NCBI RefSeq assembly: GCF_043424415.1
Contig: NZ_JBHWOO010000055.1
Location: forward strand, 1 to 64,000
Direction: 5' to 3'
Origin: Luteococcus sp043424415
GTDB taxonomy: Bacteria > Actinomycetota > Actinomycetes > Propionibacteriales > Propionibacteriaceae
DNA length: 64,000 nt
Under the pieces are notes generated by a model. The model saw nothing but the letters and a program-made list of their open reading frames with translations, was not told where the DNA came from and did no database searches. Positions 45,801-53,974 of the stretch are shown here, piece after piece. Within the stretch, counting starts at the first letter, position 1; each line of letters begins with the position of its first letter. The position numbers were made by a program, and so were the translations under genes.

Positions 45801-46197
45801 GGCCGAGCAGGCTGTCCGCGAGCCGAGCAACCTTGGCTGTCGTCGCCTCACCGTCGAGCTCGAGAATCTGCAGGGTCGTCTTGGCGTCACGGTGGATGAT
45901 CTGGACTGGGCGCGCCGGATCTTGCCCGAAGGTTGTGCGGAGCACTTCTTCGTCTGCAGTCACGCGATCCAGCGCCTCCTGTATAAGGCGCTCGTCGACG
46001 ACCGCGTCGAGGACGATCGCGGTCACCCCCCAGTAGGCACGGCTGCGGGGATGTAGTTGCTCCATGAACCACATGCCTTCTTGCGAGACCGCCAGAGGCA
46101 GCCGCTTGGTGGCAGGAGTTTGCTCCTGGAGCAGCTGCTCGAGACGGCGCCGTTGCTCAGGGCTCAGCCTCGCGAGCCGCTCGTTCAGATCGGTCAT
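42865..46197 (-). CDS. NRPS: C-A(Ser)-T
   Basis: 1,110 residues. A docking hairpin (LSPEQRRRLEQLLQE) is followed by C (32-470), A (490-990) and T (FFDRGGHSL). The condensation motif reads HHLLVDR, with Arg replacing the usual Gly after the Asp. The pocket code reads D-V-W-H-V-S-L-I-D-K, one conservative change from the serine code DVWHLSLIDK, so L-Ser is predicted. After the T domain comes a basic, disordered tail of about 40 residues rich in Arg and His, unlike the acidic docking tails of its neighbours. It overlaps both adjacent PKS genes. Confidence 0.92.
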   Translation of the reverse strand: MTDLNERLARLSPEQRRRLEQLLQEQTPATKRLPLAVSQEGMWFMEQLHPRSRAYWGVTAIVLDAVVDERLIQEALDRVTADEEVLRTTFGQDPARPVQIIHRDAKTTLQILELDGEATTAKVARLADSLLGQPPPDIDSAVPFRVGLARSERRTVLVFAGHHLLVDRISARLLVSRLSDTYLALRDGLDVQSHSSVHYGDFAVWQQKQREGEAWQDQLDWWREALKGVDPVLELPTDRVRPQVARLRGAQHPITIPADVMDALSAAGRAHGGTTYMTLLAAYALVMGRLSRQRDFAIAAPSSVRSRPELQDVLGYFINVVPIPVHLYPEATFAELVGQVRDACVGAHAHADVPFDLVVGMLGLERDLSRQALCQVSLTYGPEPVMPELFGAPAHRIELVNEGARFDVELQAFHDGGALTGYLEYDCGAYSPEAIARLASALSQTIASVAADDQQAVGAVPLLSESERNRILTGFNNTKETWPVSHGWVHEQFHAQARATPDAPALTFGATTLTYAELDRATEVLAQRLVGRGVGPGSLVGVALPRSVELLVAVLAVVRAGGAYVPIDPDYPRTRVSEILEDAGMDLVITHDALLESFCGHPVEFWTVDAGQLLAQLPGPTRVRTPVSGEDPVYVIYTSGSTGRPKGVVNVHAGLRNRLEWMQQQFRIGAGEVVLHKTPITFDVSVWELFWPFMTGAHLVVAEPDAHRDPAALAATIQRWGVTTIHFVPSMLRAMMSQRVEELSSLKHVVCSGEALPADLRQEWCRRSSADLHNLYGPTEASIDVTHWRCSAEDVGPTPIGRPISNTSIYVLDDQLQPVPVGVTGELWIGGRNVAQGYLGRPALTAERFVPDPFSEDPAARMYRTGDLARFDDDGVLYFLGRIDQQIKLRGQRLELGEIEHHLCQQAEIAEAVVIPWRRAANDVRLVAYVVPHRDAQIDAALVIAALKSALPEYMVPRYVEILDALPLTANGKVDRRRLPAPSETEITATAYVAPASEFEVTIATIWADVLGVDSVGRDDNFFDRGGHSLLLAEVQRRLADQGHAVSLVDLFQRPTVSSLAQYLAGGAAATTSVATQTHDRAEKRRELAHRRRGASQRRQSTPERDHREH

Positions 46198-49100
46198 GCG
46201 TTGGCTTCCGGTGTCGGAGACTGTCCCTCGTTCTCCACCTGAGCGAGCAGTTCAGTCAGCAGGTCCTCGTCGACGGACGTCAGCGGGCTGATCTCTGGCT
46301 CGTCAGGGACGGGTCCCGCTGCGCGCTCCGTGTCAACCTGCACAACCAGCGAGCTTGCGATGTCCTCTAGCGTCGTCCCGCGGAGGAACTCGGTCATGTC
46401 GATCTCCACACCGAGGTTGGAGGAGATCTCATTGCGCAGCTCGATCGCCATGAGCGAGTCGAGGCCCAGGAAGGTCAGCGGGACATCGACGGGTATCGCA
46501 GAGGAGAAGCCCAAGGAATGCCGCAGACGCATCTTTAAGCTGTCCAGCAGCTTGTCCCTCCTGAGGTCCTCGGGGCTGTCGAGTAGTTCCTGCCGCATGA
46601 TGATCTGCTGTCCAGCCGTGCCCTGGAGCGGCCCCTGCATGAGGGGGTCTGCGGCGGACCGATCTGCGACCGCCGGTTCCGGCGAGGAACGCGGCTGATC
46701 TGGCTGCGCAGTCAGCCGGCGACGGCCCAGTTCGATGCGGTCGAAAGGATATGTCGGGGCTGGCACCTTGCGGGCACCGCTGCCGTCGAAGACTCCTTCC
46801 CAGCGAGGATCGTGGCCGTGCACGAACAGGCGAGCGACGGCGGCGAGTATGGCCTCGTCTTCGGGGCGACGCCGTCGCAACGACGGGACCATGAGTGGCT
46901 TAGCCTCGGCATCCAGCGAGTCGAGCGCCATGCCGAGGGCGTCGGCCCCGGGCCCGATCTCGACGAAGGTGCCGCAACCGATGGTTGCCAGGGTCTTCAC
47001 CCCGTCCGCGAAGCGCACTGCCTCGCGAGTCTGGGTCGCCAGGTAGCCAGAAGGAAGGGCAGTCCCCGACGCGAGGATGCTGCCGGTCGCGCCCAGGACG
47101 AGTGGCAGCCGCGTGGGCTGCAGATCGTGTGACGCCTGGAGGGCGGCGAGCGCGGGTAGAACTGGCTCCACCAGCGGGCTGTGTCCAGCGCGGTCGGAAT
47201 CGATCTGCATCACATGCATCCCCTGGGCCTCGCAACGCTGACGGGCTTCCTCAACGGCTTGTGCGGTGCCGGACAGCGTGATGTTGGCTGGACCGTTGAC
47301 ACCAGCCACCGAGATCTCTCCAGTCGGCAGGTCGGCGATGATCTCTTGCAGTGTCTCCAGGGCAGCGTTCACACCGATCATCGCTCCACCTGGTGGCAGC
47401 TCGGCCATCAGGGCTGCTCGGCGCACGACCAGCTCGAAGCCAGAATCTGGAGAAATGACGCCAGCGGTTGCCATCGCGGCGTACTCGCCCACACTGTGCC
47501 CCAGAACCGCGTCGGGGATGATCCCCCACGACTGCCAGGTCGCTGCGAGTGACATCTGGAGCGCATAGAGGGCGGGGGACGCGAACTGAGGCTCGCCCAG
47601 ACGGGAGTGATCGTTCTGGGGCCACATGATCTGCGTGAGCGAGACCCCGGCCAGATCGCGCATCATCGCATCGAAGGTATTCATGTGCTCGGCGAAGACC
47701 GGGCTCGCAGCGGCCAGTGCACTTCCCATGCCTGCGTAGTGAGCGCCGGTTCCAGGAAAGAGGAAGGCCACGGCTCGGGGACGCGCCACCGAAGTCGCCT
47801 GCCACACTGCGGGCGAACTGGCCCTGCCGCGAATCACGTCGTCGAGGAGCTGGGCCGCCTCGTCGTTAGTCCTGGCAAGTACCACGGTACGCTGTTCCCA
47901 GGGCGTGCGCGATGAAGCAGTGAATGCAAAATCGGTGTAGGAAGCCGATCCCTCTCTCAGCTGGTCCTGGAAGCGGCGCGCGAGTTTGCGGAGCGCCTTC
48001 GGCGTCCGGGCGGTTACAGCAAACAGGCGTGGACGCGCCAGGTCCTCCTGGCCAGCGCTCGCTCGAGGAGCAGGTGCTTCCAGGATCAGGTGAGCGTTCG
48101 TTCCGTTCAGCCCGAATGAGCTGACTGCGGCGATCCGACGGCTGGCTGCTGCGGGCCACGGGATGAGCTCGTTCGGGATCTGCATGGAGGTACCCTCGAG
48201 CGGCAGCAGCGGACTCGCCTTGCGCTGGCCACGGTTGGGCGGGATCGCGCCGCGCTGAAGACAGAGCACCGCCTTGATGAGGCCGGCCATACCAGCGGCA
48301 GCCTCCGCGTGCCCCAAATTCGTCTTGACTGCACCGAGGTACAGGGGCAGGCCCGAGGTCCGGCCATACACCTGTCGCAGCGCCTCGACCTCGATCGGGT
48401 CACCCACCACGGTGCCGGTGCCATGTGTCTCAATCAGCGCGACGTCGTTCGGATCGACACCGCTGCAGCGGAGTGCCTCGTGCATCACGGCTGCCTGCAT
48501 CGCCCCATTGGGTGCGGTGAGACCGGCGCTGCGGCCGTCGTGGTTGACGCCGGAACCCCGCACGACGGCCAGGATGTTGTCTCCGGCCTGCTCCGCGTCT
48601 TCGAGCCGCTTCAGGACAAGGACACCGACGCCCTCGCTGCGCACGAATCCGTCCGCGTCCGCGGCGAAACTCTTGGTCTCTCCGTCGGAGGCGAAGGACT
48701 GGCTCAACTGCGAGAGGGTAATATCGCCCACGGGAGTGAGCATGGTGCTGGCTGCGCCACAGATGACCATGTCAGCCTCTCGCCTTCGAAGCCAACCGCA
48801 GGCTTCGTGCACGCTGACCAGCGAAGAAGCGCAGGCTGCATCGAGAACCATGCAGGGTCCGTGCAGGTCAAGAAGGTAGGACAGGCGTCCAGCGCCGATG
48901 CTGTGCGCGGATCCGATGCCGGTGTAGGCATTGATCGACATGATGTCGCCCACCGCCAGGCCTGCATGATCAGCACCTGACAGCGTTGCGCAGACGCCGG
49001 TTTGGGACCCCGCCAGGGACTGCATCGTGCAGCCAGCCAGTTCCAGCGCCTCCCAGGACGTCTCAAGGAAGAGCCGGTGCTGGGGATCCATGGCTTCGGC

Positions 49101-49442
49101 CTCTCGGCGAGAGATCCCGAAGAACTCGTGGTCGAAGATGTCGACGTCATCGAGGAAACCGCCGAATCGACTCGCGGTCTTGCCGGGGAGCTGGGGTGTC
49201 GACGAGTAGAACTGCTCCAGGTCCCAGCGGTCTTCAGGCACTTCGTCGATGACCGTCTGGCCGGCCACCATCAGATCCCAGAGGTCTTGAGGGGTCCGCA
49301 CTCCGCCAGGGAAGCGGCATGCCATCCCGACGACTGCGACTGGACCGCTTTGGAGGTTCTGCAGACGAGCCTTCAGCTCGGTGTGGCTCTGCATGACCGC
49401 CTCGAGGGTTCGTTGGAGACGATCCACATGAACGTCAGTCAC
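46194..49442 (-). CDS. PKS module: KS-AT-ACP (non-reducing)
   Basis: 1,082 residues. A coiled-coil N-terminus (about residues 5-30, HVDRLQRTLEAVMQSHTELK) resembles the docking helices of type I PKS subunits. KS (33-455) has DAACASSL, ETHGTGTVVGD and NLGHAEAAAG. AT (about 560-860) has GHSVGEY, but its specificity site reads RAGH rather than HAFH or YASH. An XAGH form has been associated with ethylmalonyl-type extender units. ACP has LGLDSLMAIELR. No reductive domain is present, so the beta-ketone is kept unless the discrete FabG acts in trans. A C-terminal helical tail (SVDEDLLTELLAQ) should dock to the Ser NRPS. Confidence 0.92.
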   Translation of the reverse strand: MTDVHVDRLQRTLEAVMQSHTELKARLQNLQSGPVAVVGMACRFPGGVRTPQDLWDLMVAGQTVIDEVPEDRWDLEQFYSSTPQLPGKTASRFGGFLDDVDIFDHEFFGISRREAEAMDPQHRLFLETSWEALELAGCTMQSLAGSQTGVCATLSGADHAGLAVGDIMSINAYTGIGSAHSIGAGRLSYLLDLHGPCMVLDAACASSLVSVHEACGWLRRREADMVICGAASTMLTPVGDITLSQLSQSFASDGETKSFAADADGFVRSEGVGVLVLKRLEDAEQAGDNILAVVRGSGVNHDGRSAGLTAPNGAMQAAVMHEALRCSGVDPNDVALIETHGTGTVVGDPIEVEALRQVYGRTSGLPLYLGAVKTNLGHAEAAAGMAGLIKAVLCLQRGAIPPNRGQRKASPLLPLEGTSMQIPNELIPWPAAASRRIAAVSSFGLNGTNAHLILEAPAPRASAGQEDLARPRLFAVTARTPKALRKLARRFQDQLREGSASYTDFAFTASSRTPWEQRTVVLARTNDEAAQLLDDVIRGRASSPAVWQATSVARPRAVAFLFPGTGAHYAGMGSALAAASPVFAEHMNTFDAMMRDLAGVSLTQIMWPQNDHSRLGEPQFASPALYALQMSLAATWQSWGIIPDAVLGHSVGEYAAMATAGVISPDSGFELVVRRAALMAELPPGGAMIGVNAALETLQEIIADLPTGEISVAGVNGPANITLSGTAQAVEEARQRCEAQGMHVMQIDSDRAGHSPLVEPVLPALAALQASHDLQPTRLPLVLGATGSILASGTALPSGYLATQTREAVRFADGVKTLATIGCGTFVEIGPGADALGMALDSLDAEAKPLMVPSLRRRRPEDEAILAAVARLFVHGHDPRWEGVFDGSGARKVPAPTYPFDRIELGRRRLTAQPDQPRSSPEPAVADRSAADPLMQGPLQGTAGQQIIMRQELLDSPEDLRRDKLLDSLKMRLRHSLGFSSAIPVDVPLTFLGLDSLMAIELRNEISSNLGVEIDMTEFLRGTTLEDIASSLVVQVDTERAAGPVPDEPEISPLTSVDEDLLTELLAQVENEGQSPTPEANA

Positions 49443-49887
49443 CGTGTGTGCCCCCCTGCGAGAGCGAGTTGAGGAAGGCCTCGAACTCGGAGTCCGACAT
49501 GGTCAGGAGGTCATCGACCGCGACGTCTTCTGGCACCGGAATCGGCTCGGTCAGACTCAGGTGGTGAGACTCGTTTGGCTCCTGCGCAGAAAGCAGGTAG
49601 CCCGTCAGTGCCTCGAGGGTCGGGTACTGCCAGCAGATCGTGGCCGGCAGCTGTCTTCCCGTGATCTCCTCGACCCTTGAGCGCACGCGCAACATCTGCT
49701 GCGAGGTCATCCCCAGCTGCATGAGGGAGATATCGACCGCGATCTGTTCAGCTGGGGTCCCGATGATCTCAGCCACGGCGCCGGTCAGTGCCGACAGGAG
49801 TTCGTTCTTCGCCAGCAGGTCGTTGGCGTCCCGAGCTGGCGGAGCGAGAGGCAACGTACCAGGGTCATTCGCTTCTACCGCGCACAT
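49435..49887 (-). CDS. Discrete carrier protein, probably the loading ACP
   Basis: 150 residues from ATG 49887; longer in-frame starts exist but lack supporting sequence. One carrier domain spans residues about 25-105 with the site LMQLGMTSQQML. The Ser is kept, but the usual Asp-Ser-Leu is changed to Thr-Ser-Gln. The remaining C-terminal part is a linker ending in LTMSDSEFEAFLNSL, a docking helix. It is the first gene of the leftward operon and overlaps the first PKS gene by eight bases, so it probably presents the starter acyl group to that KS. Confidence 0.8.
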   Translation of the reverse strand: MCAVEANDPGTLPLAPPARDANDLLAKNELLSALTGAVAEIIGTPAEQIAVDISLMQLGMTSQQMLRVRSRVEEITGRQLPATICWQYPTLEALTGYLLSAQEPNESHHLSLTEPIPVPEDVAVDDLLTMSDSEFEAFLNSLSQGGTHGD

Positions 49888-50180
49888 GTGACGGGCCCCC
49901 CGCAACGGAGATGCGGCAACGATTCGGACACGACAGCAAGAGACATTGAACGGCCTCCTCCCGACTGGGTTTGGATGGGGTGTGCTCGTGCACCAACGCG
50001 ACGCACCAACTGCCACCCGCAACGCGAGTGTATGATGTCACGAAGGGAAATCCCATAGCGTCTTGGCAATTCCTGTGGTCCCGGGCCGGGGTGTTCAAGG
50101 CTCTGAGGTGGGCCATCGTGGGACCGGATCGCCAAGAACCCTGGCCCTGAGCGTCGAGAGCGAGCCGGGCTGGGCACTCC
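49888..50180 (-). promoter_or_regulatory. Upstream region of the leftward assembly-line operon
   Basis: About 290 bases with no convincing gene. On the minus strand a possible -10 (CATACACT, about 50030) lies roughly 150 bases before the first start codon, giving a long 5' leader. No clear operator palindrome was found. Everything needed to transcribe the 36-kb operon must lie here or enter from the remnants beyond. Confidence 0.3.
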
Positions 50181-50243
50181 CCCCGGTTCAGGACGTTCTT
50201 CTGCAACAGCGCGAAGAACGACTCCATCGCCGCGTTGTCACCG
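50181..50243 (-). mobile_element. IS3-family OrfB remnant
   Basis: About 21 codons on the minus strand read GDNAAMESFFALLQKNVLN, the highly conserved block near the end of IS3-group integrase-type transposases. Nothing recognisable remains on either side. It marks an old IS insertion at the edge of the biosynthetic cluster. Confidence 0.7.
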
Positions 50244-50292
50244 GCATTATCCGGCTAATCAGGGCTGGTCGGGGCCTGTTTCAGCGCTGTGT

Positions 50293-50839
50293 TCAGGCGA
50301 TGTGGTCGATGAGGGTGTTGAGGCGGTTGATCAGGCGGAGGTGGCGTTCGGTTTCGGGGTCCCATCCGCGTTGTTGGGTGTCGTCGGCGAGGGCTCTGGC
50401 GTCGTCTCGTTGGGCTTGGAGGACGGGTAGGTAGGTGCGGGTGGTGTGGAAGCTGGTGCAGTGCTCGCAGATGTTGGCGTAGCTGCAGGCTCCTTGGGCT
50501 GGTGCGCGTAGGCAGTAGCCGCCGGCCAGGGCGGTCTTGATGGTGGGGGTGGTGCGCCAGTCGACGCCGTCGTCGAGGTCGTCGCTAGCGGTTGGGGGCA
50601 TGGCGCCGATGTGTTGTTTGGCCAGGTCGAGGGCCCGTTCGTATTCGTCACGGACAGTGGAGTCGAACAGGCGCCCGTAGCGCAGGCTCATCTCGGCCGA
50701 GGAGTGCCCGAGGATGACCATGAGTGCTTGGAGCGAGACGCCGGCGTTGACCAGGGCGGTGGCGTAGGTGTGACGCAGCTGGTGTGGGGTGACGTGCCCG
50801 ATCTGGGCGGTTTGGGTGGCGTGGTTGAGGACGTGGCGC
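50293..50839 (-). pseudogene. C-terminal part of a Tn554-like tyrosine recombinase
   Basis: The frame encodes HVTPHQLRHTYATALVNAG, LGHSSAEMSLRYG with the catalytic Tyr, and a C-terminal extension with a CSYANICEHC cysteine cluster, typical of the Tn554/TnpB-type integrases. The N-terminal half of the protein is missing; upstream of about 50840 the sense passes to a different recombinase in another frame. Not functional as it stands. Confidence 0.75.
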
Positions 50840-51052
50840 AGCAGGTAGAGGCGCGACCTGGTGCTGCTCGCACCAGGCGCACCACTCGGACCAGTCGGTG
50901 CGGTACCCGCGCAACGTCGACGGCGCCCGCGACGCGGCCGCATAGCGGGCTTCCGACTCCGACAGCGGCAACTCTTCCTGGGTGACGTCGAGCACCTCGC
51001 GCGGGTCCAGGGCGCGCCAGTCCAACGGCGCAACAGCCGCCGAATCGGTCAC
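50840..51052 (-). pseudogene. N-terminal part of a second tyrosine recombinase (split by inversion)
   Basis: It starts at GTG 51052, overlapping the stop of the OGG-fold remnant. It encodes about 70 residues, including SRAPSTLRGYRTDWSEWCAW, the usual SAM-like core-binding start of XerC-type integrases. The sense ends at CCTGCT (50840-50845 complement). The matching remainder of the protein lies on the plus strand from 51918, beginning at another CCTGCT, and joining the two restores an unbroken frame (VAPLPA joined to PPGHVARF). Confidence 0.75.
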
Positions 51053-51376
51053 GGCCGCCCCTGTTGTGCGCTGAGGGGGACGCCTCCGAGAGTGAACAGG
51101 GCGTGTTCGATGGCGTGCGGGGTGGTGTTGAGCTGTGCGGCGGCTTGATGGGCGAGGTCGAGATAGGTGGCGTAGTGGCGGTGTGACCCCAGCCCCGGCA
51201 GTCGCAGGGCGCGTTGGACGCGTTGGTCGAGGATCAACGCCCACGGCCGGCCTGCCACCGGGGGGGTCGGGAATGGTGGGGTAGTCACAGAAGTACAGCC
51301 ACTTGGAGAAGAACGCCGGGCCCAGATGCGGCACGTGGTGGGCCCCTCGGGGCAGCATCCACCAGTAGGCAGCCAC
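51049..51376 (-). pseudogene. OGG-fold protein remnant, frameshifted
   Basis: One frame encodes HHVPHLGPAFFSKWLYF. After a slip in the run of G at about 51260 another frame continues with WALILDQRVQRALRLPGLG and ends with YALF-like IEHALFTLGG. The two parts match the layout of small 8-oxoguanine-glycosylase-fold proteins often found beside restriction and recombinase genes. The N-terminus is missing. The gene directly precedes the split recombinase with a TGA/GTG overlap. Confidence 0.5.
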
Positions 51377-51917
51377 CGGTCTGCCTCAGCACTTCCATGA
51401 GGACGACGAGGCCCGCGTGCTGATCGTCGCGGACAAGTATCAGACCGGCTACGACGAGCCGCTGGTGTGCGCCATGTACGTCGACAAGAAGTTGTCTGGC
51501 ATTGCGGCTGTGCAGACCCTGTCACGGTTGAACCGCACGGCACCAGACAAGCCGCTGCCCATCGTGCTGGACTTCGTGAACGACCCAGCCGTGATCCAGA
51601 AGGCGTTCGCCGACTACTACACCGATGCATACATCGCCCAGGAGACCGACCCGAACGCCCTGTACACGTTGGCCGACCGGCTCGACCTGGCTGGCTTCTA
51701 CACCGAGCAGCAGATGCATGACATCGCCGAGACCTACCTCTCGGCCAGCGATGGTGAGTCGCTCCAGCCTGAGCTGGCCAAGGTCGTCAACAAGTGGAAG
51801 GTGGCCCTGGACAACGCCAAGCTCAAGGCTGACCGTGACAAGGTATTGGCCTTCCGCTCGGATGCGCGTGCCTATCGCCACGCCTGGGACTTCCTGTCGC
51901 AGATCGTCGAATACCAG
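51376..51917 (+). pseudogene. C-terminal helicase fragment of a type I restriction subunit (HsdR-like)
   Basis: From about 51376 the plus strand encodes LPQHFHEDDEARVLIVADKYQTGYDEPL, then AVQTLSRLNRT, LDFVND and FADYYTD. These are motifs V-VI and the following helical region of HsdR/SNF2-type restriction helicases. The N-terminal nuclease and first helicase lobe are absent. The frame continues without a stop into recombinase sequence at 51918, producing a chimeric open frame that could be translated from GTG 51417 but has no obvious function. Confidence 0.7.
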
Positions 51918-52817
51918 CCTGCTCCCCCCGGCCACGTCGCCCGGTTCATCTCGTCGCTGGCCGAGGCCGGGGCGAAGCGCGGCACCATCGGCCGCAAACT
52001 GTCCGCGCTGCGCTACGTCCACCGCCTCGTCGGCCTGGACGACCCCACCAGCTCCGCCCGGGTCGCGATGGTGTGGGAAGGGATCCAACGTGACATCGCC
52101 CGAACCGGCGGCCGCCAGGCCCAGGTCGACCAGGCCCCACCGCTTATGCCGCCCATGCTGTGGGACGTCCTCGACGCCTGCCCAACCCTCACCACCTGGA
52201 CCACCCGCGACAACGAAACCTCCCTGGTTGGCGCCCGCGACCGCTGCCTGCTCCTGGTCGGCTTCTTCGGCGCGCTGCGCCGCTCCGAGCTGGCCGCCCT
52301 GCAGGTCGAGTGGCTCCACGACGACGCTCGCGGCCTGGTGATCGAGCTGCCCTTCTCCAAGACCAACCAGACCGGCACCCGCGACGACCTGGTGGCACTG
52401 CCCCGCCTGGCCAACCCCGAGCGCTGCCCCGTGCGCGCAGTCGAGACCTGGTGCCAGCTCGCCGGCATCACCACCGGGCCCCTGCTGCGGCGGGTCACCA
52501 AGGGCAATACCCCCGGCACGTACCTCTCGGACAGCGGCGTCAACCGAGTCGTTGTCGATGCCGTGCGCCGCGCAGGGCTCTCCCCCACCGGCCAGCCCGT
52601 CGACCTGGACAACGCCGGTGCCACCGCCCTCGCGCGGCGGGTGCCGTACTCCGCGCACTCCCTGCGCGCCGGGTTCGTCACCTACGCCCACAGCCGCGGC
52701 GCCACCGCATCCCAGATCGCGCACCAGACCCGCCACCAATCGCTGGCCTCCGTGCGGACCTACACCCGTCTATCGAGCGTGTGGGACGACAACGCCGTCA
52801 CCGCGCTGGGGCTTTAG
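51918..52817 (+). pseudogene. Catalytic part of the split tyrosine recombinase
   Basis: About 299 residues with the complete catalytic set: Arg in ALRRSELAALQ, His-x-x-Arg in HSLRAGFVTYA, and the nucleophile Tyr in SVRTYTRLSS. It lacks its own start and core-binding N-terminus, which lie inverted at 50840-51052. As it stands it is fused to the HsdR fragment. Restoring the inversion would give an integrase of about 370 residues, the normal size for this family. Confidence 0.8.
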
Positions 52818-52915
52818 CTCGCAGGTGCCGAGAATGCTGAATGAGGGGCGTCAGCCCTGTGCGACACACCCGTGACGACGTGCAACCACCGGGCGCATAG
52901 GCAAGACTGCCCGGC

Positions 52916-53862
52916 ATGGCTACCCGGGAAACCATCCACGACGTCGTCAAGCTGTTCCGGCAGGCTCCCACCACAGTTGAACGGGGCACGAAGTTCGAGA
53001 ACCTGATGTTGGCCTACTTTCGCACTGACCCCGTGCTGGCTGCGCAGTACGACGAGGTGTGCACCTGGCCGCAGTGGTCACACAACGAGTCCACCCATGA
53101 CTCGGGCATCGATCTGGTCGCCCGCAACCGCGAGACCGGCACCTGGACCGCGATCCAGTGCAAGTTCTACGACCCAAAGCACTCACTACAGAAGAGCGAC
53201 ATCGACTCCTTCTTCACCGCGTCGGGCAAGTCGTGGGACGGCATCAGCTTCGACAACCGCATCATCATCTCCACCACCGACCGGTGGTCCCACCACGCCG
53301 AGACCGCGCTGATCAACCAGTCCGTACCGGTGCAGCGCATCGGCCTAACTGACATTGCCGAGTCGCCCATCGACTGGATGCAGCACGGCCGCGGCTCACT
53401 GGAGTTCGAGCCGCGCAAGGCAGTCCGCTATGGGCTGCGGCCGCACCAGAAGGAAGCGATAGGCAAGATCCAGGAAGGCTTCCAGACCCACGACCGGGGC
53501 AAGTGGATCAGCGCCTGCGGCACGGGCAAGACCTTCACCAGCCTGAAACTGGCCGAACAGCGAGCCGCGGACAACGGCGGCCACCTCAAGGTGCTCTTCC
53601 TGGCACCGTCGATCTCGCTGGTGTCGCAGACCCTGCGGGAGTGGATGGCCCAGTCCCAAACAGACATCCGCCCGTTCGTGGTGTGCTCCGACACGAAGGC
53701 CTCGAAGCAGGCCGAAGACATCTCCGTCCATGACATCCCGGTGCCCACCACCGACTCTGCCCGACTGGCCGAGCAGATGGCCGTCGGCGGACGGCGTGGC
53801 AAGCAGATGACGGTGGTCTTCTCCACCTACCAGTCCATCGACGTGGTGGCCCGGGCCCAAAA
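52916..53862 (+). pseudogene. N-terminal part of an Mrr-nuclease/DEAD helicase restriction protein
   Basis: It encodes about 315 residues from ATG 52916 before the ISL3 end interrupts it. An Mrr-type nuclease region (RGTKFENLMLAYF, DSGIDLVA, TAIQCKFYD, with the Asp and Gln-x-Lys catalytic residues) is followed by a superfamily 2 helicase start: LRPHQKEAIGKI and ACGTGKTF (Walker A). Mrr-plus-helicase N-termini are typical of single-chain type ISP restriction enzymes, which continue with a methylase and target-recognition domain; none of that is found. It is probably a different gene from the HsdR fragment upstream. Confidence 0.75.
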
Positions 53863-53974
53863 GGGGCTCTTCACAGATGAGGGTGTAGGCCGGTGGTCGC
53901 CGAGGGGCTGGTGACAGGGATCGAGGTCCCCTGATGATGGAATTTCTCACGCTCGCCATCCAGAAGACCTCGAC

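Larger units (their letters stand above)
8441..49887. other. Hybrid NRPS-PKS biosynthetic gene cluster
   Basis: Two convergent operons meet at the hairpin at 13672-13711. The rightward one (8441-13649) encodes carrier activation and precursor supply. The leftward one (49887-13708) encodes the assembly line, tailoring and export. Almost every junction is an overlap of 1 to 11 bases, so both operons are translationally coupled. All large genes are intact, in contrast to the broken genes on both sides, which implies selection or a recent arrival. No regulator, halogenase, oxygenase or glycosyltransferase is visible. Confidence 0.95.
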
